Of a stretch of DNA of 8,066 nucleotides, positions 6,538 to 8,066 are shown piece after piece. The stretch spans positions 1 through 8,066 of the forward strand of contig CAKTUS010000112.1 of the NCBI GenBank assembly GCA_934621485.1, given 5' to 3'. Origin of the DNA: an uncultured Clostridia bacterium. Lineage in GTDB: Bacteria > Bacillota > Clostridia > Christensenellales > Aristaeellaceae. Under the pieces are notes generated by a model. That model searched no databases and had not been told where the DNA came from. It worked only from the letters and a program-made list of their open reading frames with translations. Position 1 is the first letter of the stretch; each line of letters starts with the position of its first letter. Both the position numbers and the translations under genes were made by a program.

Positions 6538-6568
6538 TTGACTTGGAGTCAACTCCATCGTGTATACT
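6538..6568 (+). promoter_or_regulatory. MerR-type promoter and operator (19-bp spacer), autoregulatory
   Basis: TTGACT (6538-6543) and TATACT (6563-6568) are separated by 19 bases, the overlong spacer typical of promoters activated by MerR-family proteins through DNA distortion. The spacer carries a palindrome, TGGAGT-CA-ACTCCA (6544-6557). A second palindrome, TTGACT-TGG-AGTCAA (6538-6552), overlaps it and includes the -35 box. The arrangement predicts that the downstream MerR-family protein controls its own gene. Confidence 0.85.
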
Positions 6569-6588
6569 CAAAGAGAGGAGGCGAAGGA

Positions 6589-6990
6589 ATGACCATTAAG
6601 CAAGTATGTGAACGTTATGGATTAACGCCGGATACCCTTCGGTATTATGAAAAAATCGGCGTAATTCCCCAGGTGCGCCGCTCCGCCAGCGGGATTCGCG
6701 ATTACAGCGAGCAAGACATCGGCTGGGTGGAAAACGCAGTGTGCCTGCGGAACGCCGGCGTTCCCGTAGACAGTATCGTGCAATATGTGAAGCTGTTTCA
6801 GGCTGGCGATGAAACCATTGCCGCAAGGCGCGATTTGCTTAGCCGCGCGCTGGACGATTTGCTGGACCAACGCAGTCAGCTGAACGCCGCCATCCAGCGG
6901 CTGTCCTACAAGGTTCGTCGTTATGACCAGGCGCTGCAAACCGGCTTTCTTTCTTGGGAACCCGAAGATGCAGAAAAACAGAATCGCTAG
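6589..6990 (+). CDS. MerR-family regulator, AdhR/NmlR-like
   Basis: A 133-residue regulator. The N-terminal MerR helix-turn-helix and wing cover residues 2-70 (TIKQVCERYGLTPDTLRYYE, then RDYSEQDIGWVENAVCLRNAGVP), followed by a dimerising coiled coil at about 75-120. The second cysteine, C52 in CLRNAG, matches the position of the redox and aldehyde-sensing cysteine described in B. subtilis AdhR and related NmlR proteins. No metal-binding C-terminal cysteines are present. It is therefore likely to respond to carbonyl electrophiles or thiol stress rather than to metals. The start is the ATG with AGGAGG (6575-6580) eight bases upstream; an earlier in-frame ATG at 6388 would place the promoter inside the gene. 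The oxidoreductase downstream is a plausible target, although no second copy of the operator is seen in front of it. Confidence 0.93.
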   Translation: MTIKQVCERYGLTPDTLRYYEKIGVIPQVRRSASGIRDYSEQDIGWVENAVCLRNAGVPVDSIVQYVKLFQAGDETIAARRDLLSRALDDLLDQRSQLNAAIQRLSYKVRRYDQALQTGFLSWEPEDAEKQNR

Positions 6991-7020
6991 GTAAAAGGAA
7001 GACCCGCGGCGGTCTGCATC

Positions 7021-7067
7021 GGCCAACTGACTTTCTTACAAGCGGACCGCTTCGTCAGGCCATTTTT
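7021..7067 (+). terminator. Probable intrinsic terminator between the MerR and oxidoreductase genes
   Basis: CTGAC (7026-7030) pairs with GTCAG (7054-7058), and GGC (7021-7023) with GCC (7059-7061), leaving a small CAA bulge. An inner hairpin AAGCGG-A-CCGCTT lies within. ATTTTTCTT follows. An upstream GCGGTC (7009-7014) can pair with GACCGC (7045-7050) instead, which would break the terminator fold, so attenuation is conceivable. No convincing promoter was found between here and the next gene. Confidence 0.55.
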
Positions 7068-7160
7068 CTTCCCCGTATACAACTTTGGCAATGAGCTGTC
7101 CCTCGCCTGCGGCTGGCTGCCGCGAATATGGGGCAAATAGATCGCAACAGGAGAATCCCC

Positions 7161-7703
7161 ATGAGCAATATTCTTGTCATTTCTACCAGTTTACGCACAA
7201 ACAGCAATTCCGATTTGCTTACAGAACGGCTCATCGCCGGGGCGCAAGACGCAGGCCATCAGGTAGAGCACATCTCTCTCAAAGGCAAGGACCTGCGCTT
7301 TTGCATCGGCTGCCTGGTCTGCCAGCAAACCCAGCGCTGCGTGCTTCAGGACGACGCTGTCTGGATTGCTGAAAAGATGAAGGCGGCAGATACGCTCGTC
7401 TTTTCCACCCCCATTTATTATTACGAAATGAGCGGGCAGATGAAAACCCTGCTGGATCGTATGAACCCGCTTTATCCGTCTGACTACCGCTTTCGCAAGG
7501 TTTATTTGCTCTCCGTTGCGGCGGAAAACGAGACGTACACTCCGGAAAAAGCCGTCAGCGGCTTGCAGGGCTGGATTGACTGCTTTGAAAAAGCAACGTT
7601 TGGAGGCAGTCTCTTCTGCGGCGAATTGAATCTTCCCGGAGAAGCCAAAGCCTGCGGCAAAGCGCTTGAAAACGCCTATCAGTTTGGAAAAATGCTAGAC
7701 TAA
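7161..7703 (+). CDS. NAD(P)H-dependent FMN reductase, iron-sulfur-flavoprotein-like
   Basis: A 180-residue flavodoxin-fold oxidoreductase. The N-terminal strand and phosphate loop (NILVISTSLRTNSNS, 3-17) should bind the FMN phosphate. The STPIYYYEMSGQMKTLLDR segment (82-100) is the typical FMN_red flavin and dimer region. Between them is a compact cysteine motif C48-x2-C51-x2-C54-x5-C60, matching the CX2CX2CX4-7C cluster motif known from archaeal iron-sulfur flavoproteins, so a 4Fe-4S cluster besides FMN is likely. The start is the ATG with CAGGAG eight bases upstream; an upstream in-frame ATG at 7128 would include that ribosome site. It follows the MerR-type gene by 170 bases in the same direction. 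Plausible roles are electron transfer or reduction of quinones or other electrophiles under stress; the acceptor is unknown. No clear terminator follows directly. Confidence 0.88.
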   Translation: MSNILVISTSLRTNSNSDLLTERLIAGAQDAGHQVEHISLKGKDLRFCIGCLVCQQTQRCVLQDDAVWIAEKMKAADTLVFSTPIYYYEMSGQMKTLLDRMNPLYPSDYRFRKVYLLSVAAENETYTPEKAVSGLQGWIDCFEKATFGGSLFCGELNLPGEAKACGKALENAYQFGKMLD

Positions 7704-7831
7704 ACCCGCCTTTTTCTCCTGTTTCCATAGCTTCCGGAAAGCCGTTTCTTCTTTGCCGCCCAACATTTTTGAAAAGCCAATTCCCCCTTCTTTCCTCCGG
7801 CGTAGCCCTTTTCTACTGTCTATAAAATCAA
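7704..7831. other. Intergenic stretch downstream of the oxidoreductase
   Basis: No gene is supported here. Short overlapping open frames on both strands (plus from 7753, minus ending 7695) lack ribosome sites and recognisable motifs. A palindromic GCTTCCGGAAAGC (7729-7741) is present but no T run follows it. Confidence 0.4.
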
Positions 7832-7871
7832 AAAGGCCATTTCTCGCCATGGCGGCTAAGAAATGGCCTTT
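7832..7871. repeat. 40-bp inverted repeat with nested palindrome, terminator-like on the minus strand
   Basis: A perfect 13-bp stem joins AAAGGCCATTTCT (7832-7844) and AGAAATGGCCTTT (7859-7871) around a 14-base loop that itself contains the perfect palindrome CGCCATGGCG. ATC/GAT outside can extend the stem past a two-base bulge. Read on the minus strand it is followed by TTTTTGATTTTATAG, like an intrinsic terminator for transcription coming from the right. On the plus strand there is no T run. No minus-strand gene is visible to its right within the window. Confidence 0.7.
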
Positions 7872-7973
7872 GATGATTGAATCTGAAAAGAATATGCTCT
7901 TTGGCAAAGGCTGTGAAACCGATGCGAAGGCTTTACTTCAGCCTGTCGAAAAAACCATGATTGACCGCCAGCG

Positions 7974-8066
7974 CCCGCGAACATCGCTGCGCTGGTTCGC
8001 GGAAAAAGTGCTGCGGCACAAGGCTTAGGGGCTCTGCCCCTAAAACCCCGGCAGGAGGCAGTGCCT
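7974..8066 (+). repeat. Dispersed 93-bp structured repeat, copy B (reaches the window edge)
   Basis: This is the plus-strand partner of 2152-2244, gapless over 93 bases. Its centre has a perfect 8-bp hairpin, TTAGGGGC-TCT-GCCCCTAA (8025-8043), where copy A has a different hairpin. The 5' part has two interleaved, mutually exclusive stems: CCAGCG/CGCTGG (7968-7973 with 7990-7995) and CGCGAAC/GTTCGCG (7976-7982 with 7995-8001). The last bases, GGCAGGAGGCAGTGCCT, look like half of a second hairpin cut by the window end. A plus-strand frame (possible ATG 7894, stop 8026-8028) runs through its first half with no ribosome site; I do not call it a gene. Confidence 0.65.

Noticed and set aside
7894..8028. 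Small plus-strand frame of 44 residues ending RWFAEKVLRHKA
   Set aside because: Copy A of the repeat can be read similarly, but conservation continues past the stop codons and no Shine-Dalgarno is present. The repeat explains the similarity better.
1..8066. CRISPR array, insertion sequence, phage or toxin-antitoxin genes
   Set aside because: No regularly spaced direct repeats, transposase or integrase motifs, or small paired genes were found on either strand.

Overview
The window looks like chromosome from a low-to-mid GC Gram-positive anaerobe, most likely a clostridial (Oscillospiraceae-like) Bacillota. The reasons are strong AGGAGG-type ribosome binding sites, near-consensus TTGACA-N17-TATAAT promoters, AdhR-type MerR and IclR regulators, and intrinsic terminators. 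The genus cannot be named from the sequence. No rRNA, tRNA, CRISPR array, phage gene or transposase was seen.

Left block, all on the minus strand. Reading in the direction of transcription, an NADP-type D-2-hydroxyacid dehydrogenase (3218-4174) is followed by an IclR-family regulator (2319-3119) and a GHL6-type putative glycoside hydrolase (19-1983). Each has its own promoter. The dehydrogenase and the hydrolase carry near-identical 17-bp palindromic sites at their transcription starts (15 of 17 bases). A related, weaker site sits beside the regulator's own promoter. This suggests a small local regulon in which the IclR protein controls a carbohydrate or hydroxyacid catabolic set and perhaps itself.

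Middle block, minus strand. A 573-residue IlvD/Edd-family dehydratase (4556-6277) has an extended -10 promoter and a strong terminator that works in both directions (4424-4468). With the hydrolase and the dehydrogenase it fits breakdown of a glycoside or sugar acid (dehydration to a 2-keto-3-deoxy acid, reduction of a 2-keto acid). The terminator separates it from the left block and the substrate is unknown.

Right block, plus strand, divergent from the dehydratase. A MerR-family regulator of the AdhR/NmlR type (6589-6990) has its own 19-bp-spacer MerR-type promoter. A probable terminator follows, then an iron-sulfur-flavoprotein-like NAD(P)H/FMN oxidoreductase (7161-7703). This pair looks like a stress or electrophile-response unit.

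The most unusual feature is non-coding: a 93-bp imperfect repeat occurs at 2152-2244 (minus) and 7974-8066 (plus, running to the window edge). The two copies align without gaps. Their flanks are strongly conserved, and a hairpin sits at the same place in the variable centre of each. Close to the second copy is a 40-bp near-perfect palindrome (7832-7871).
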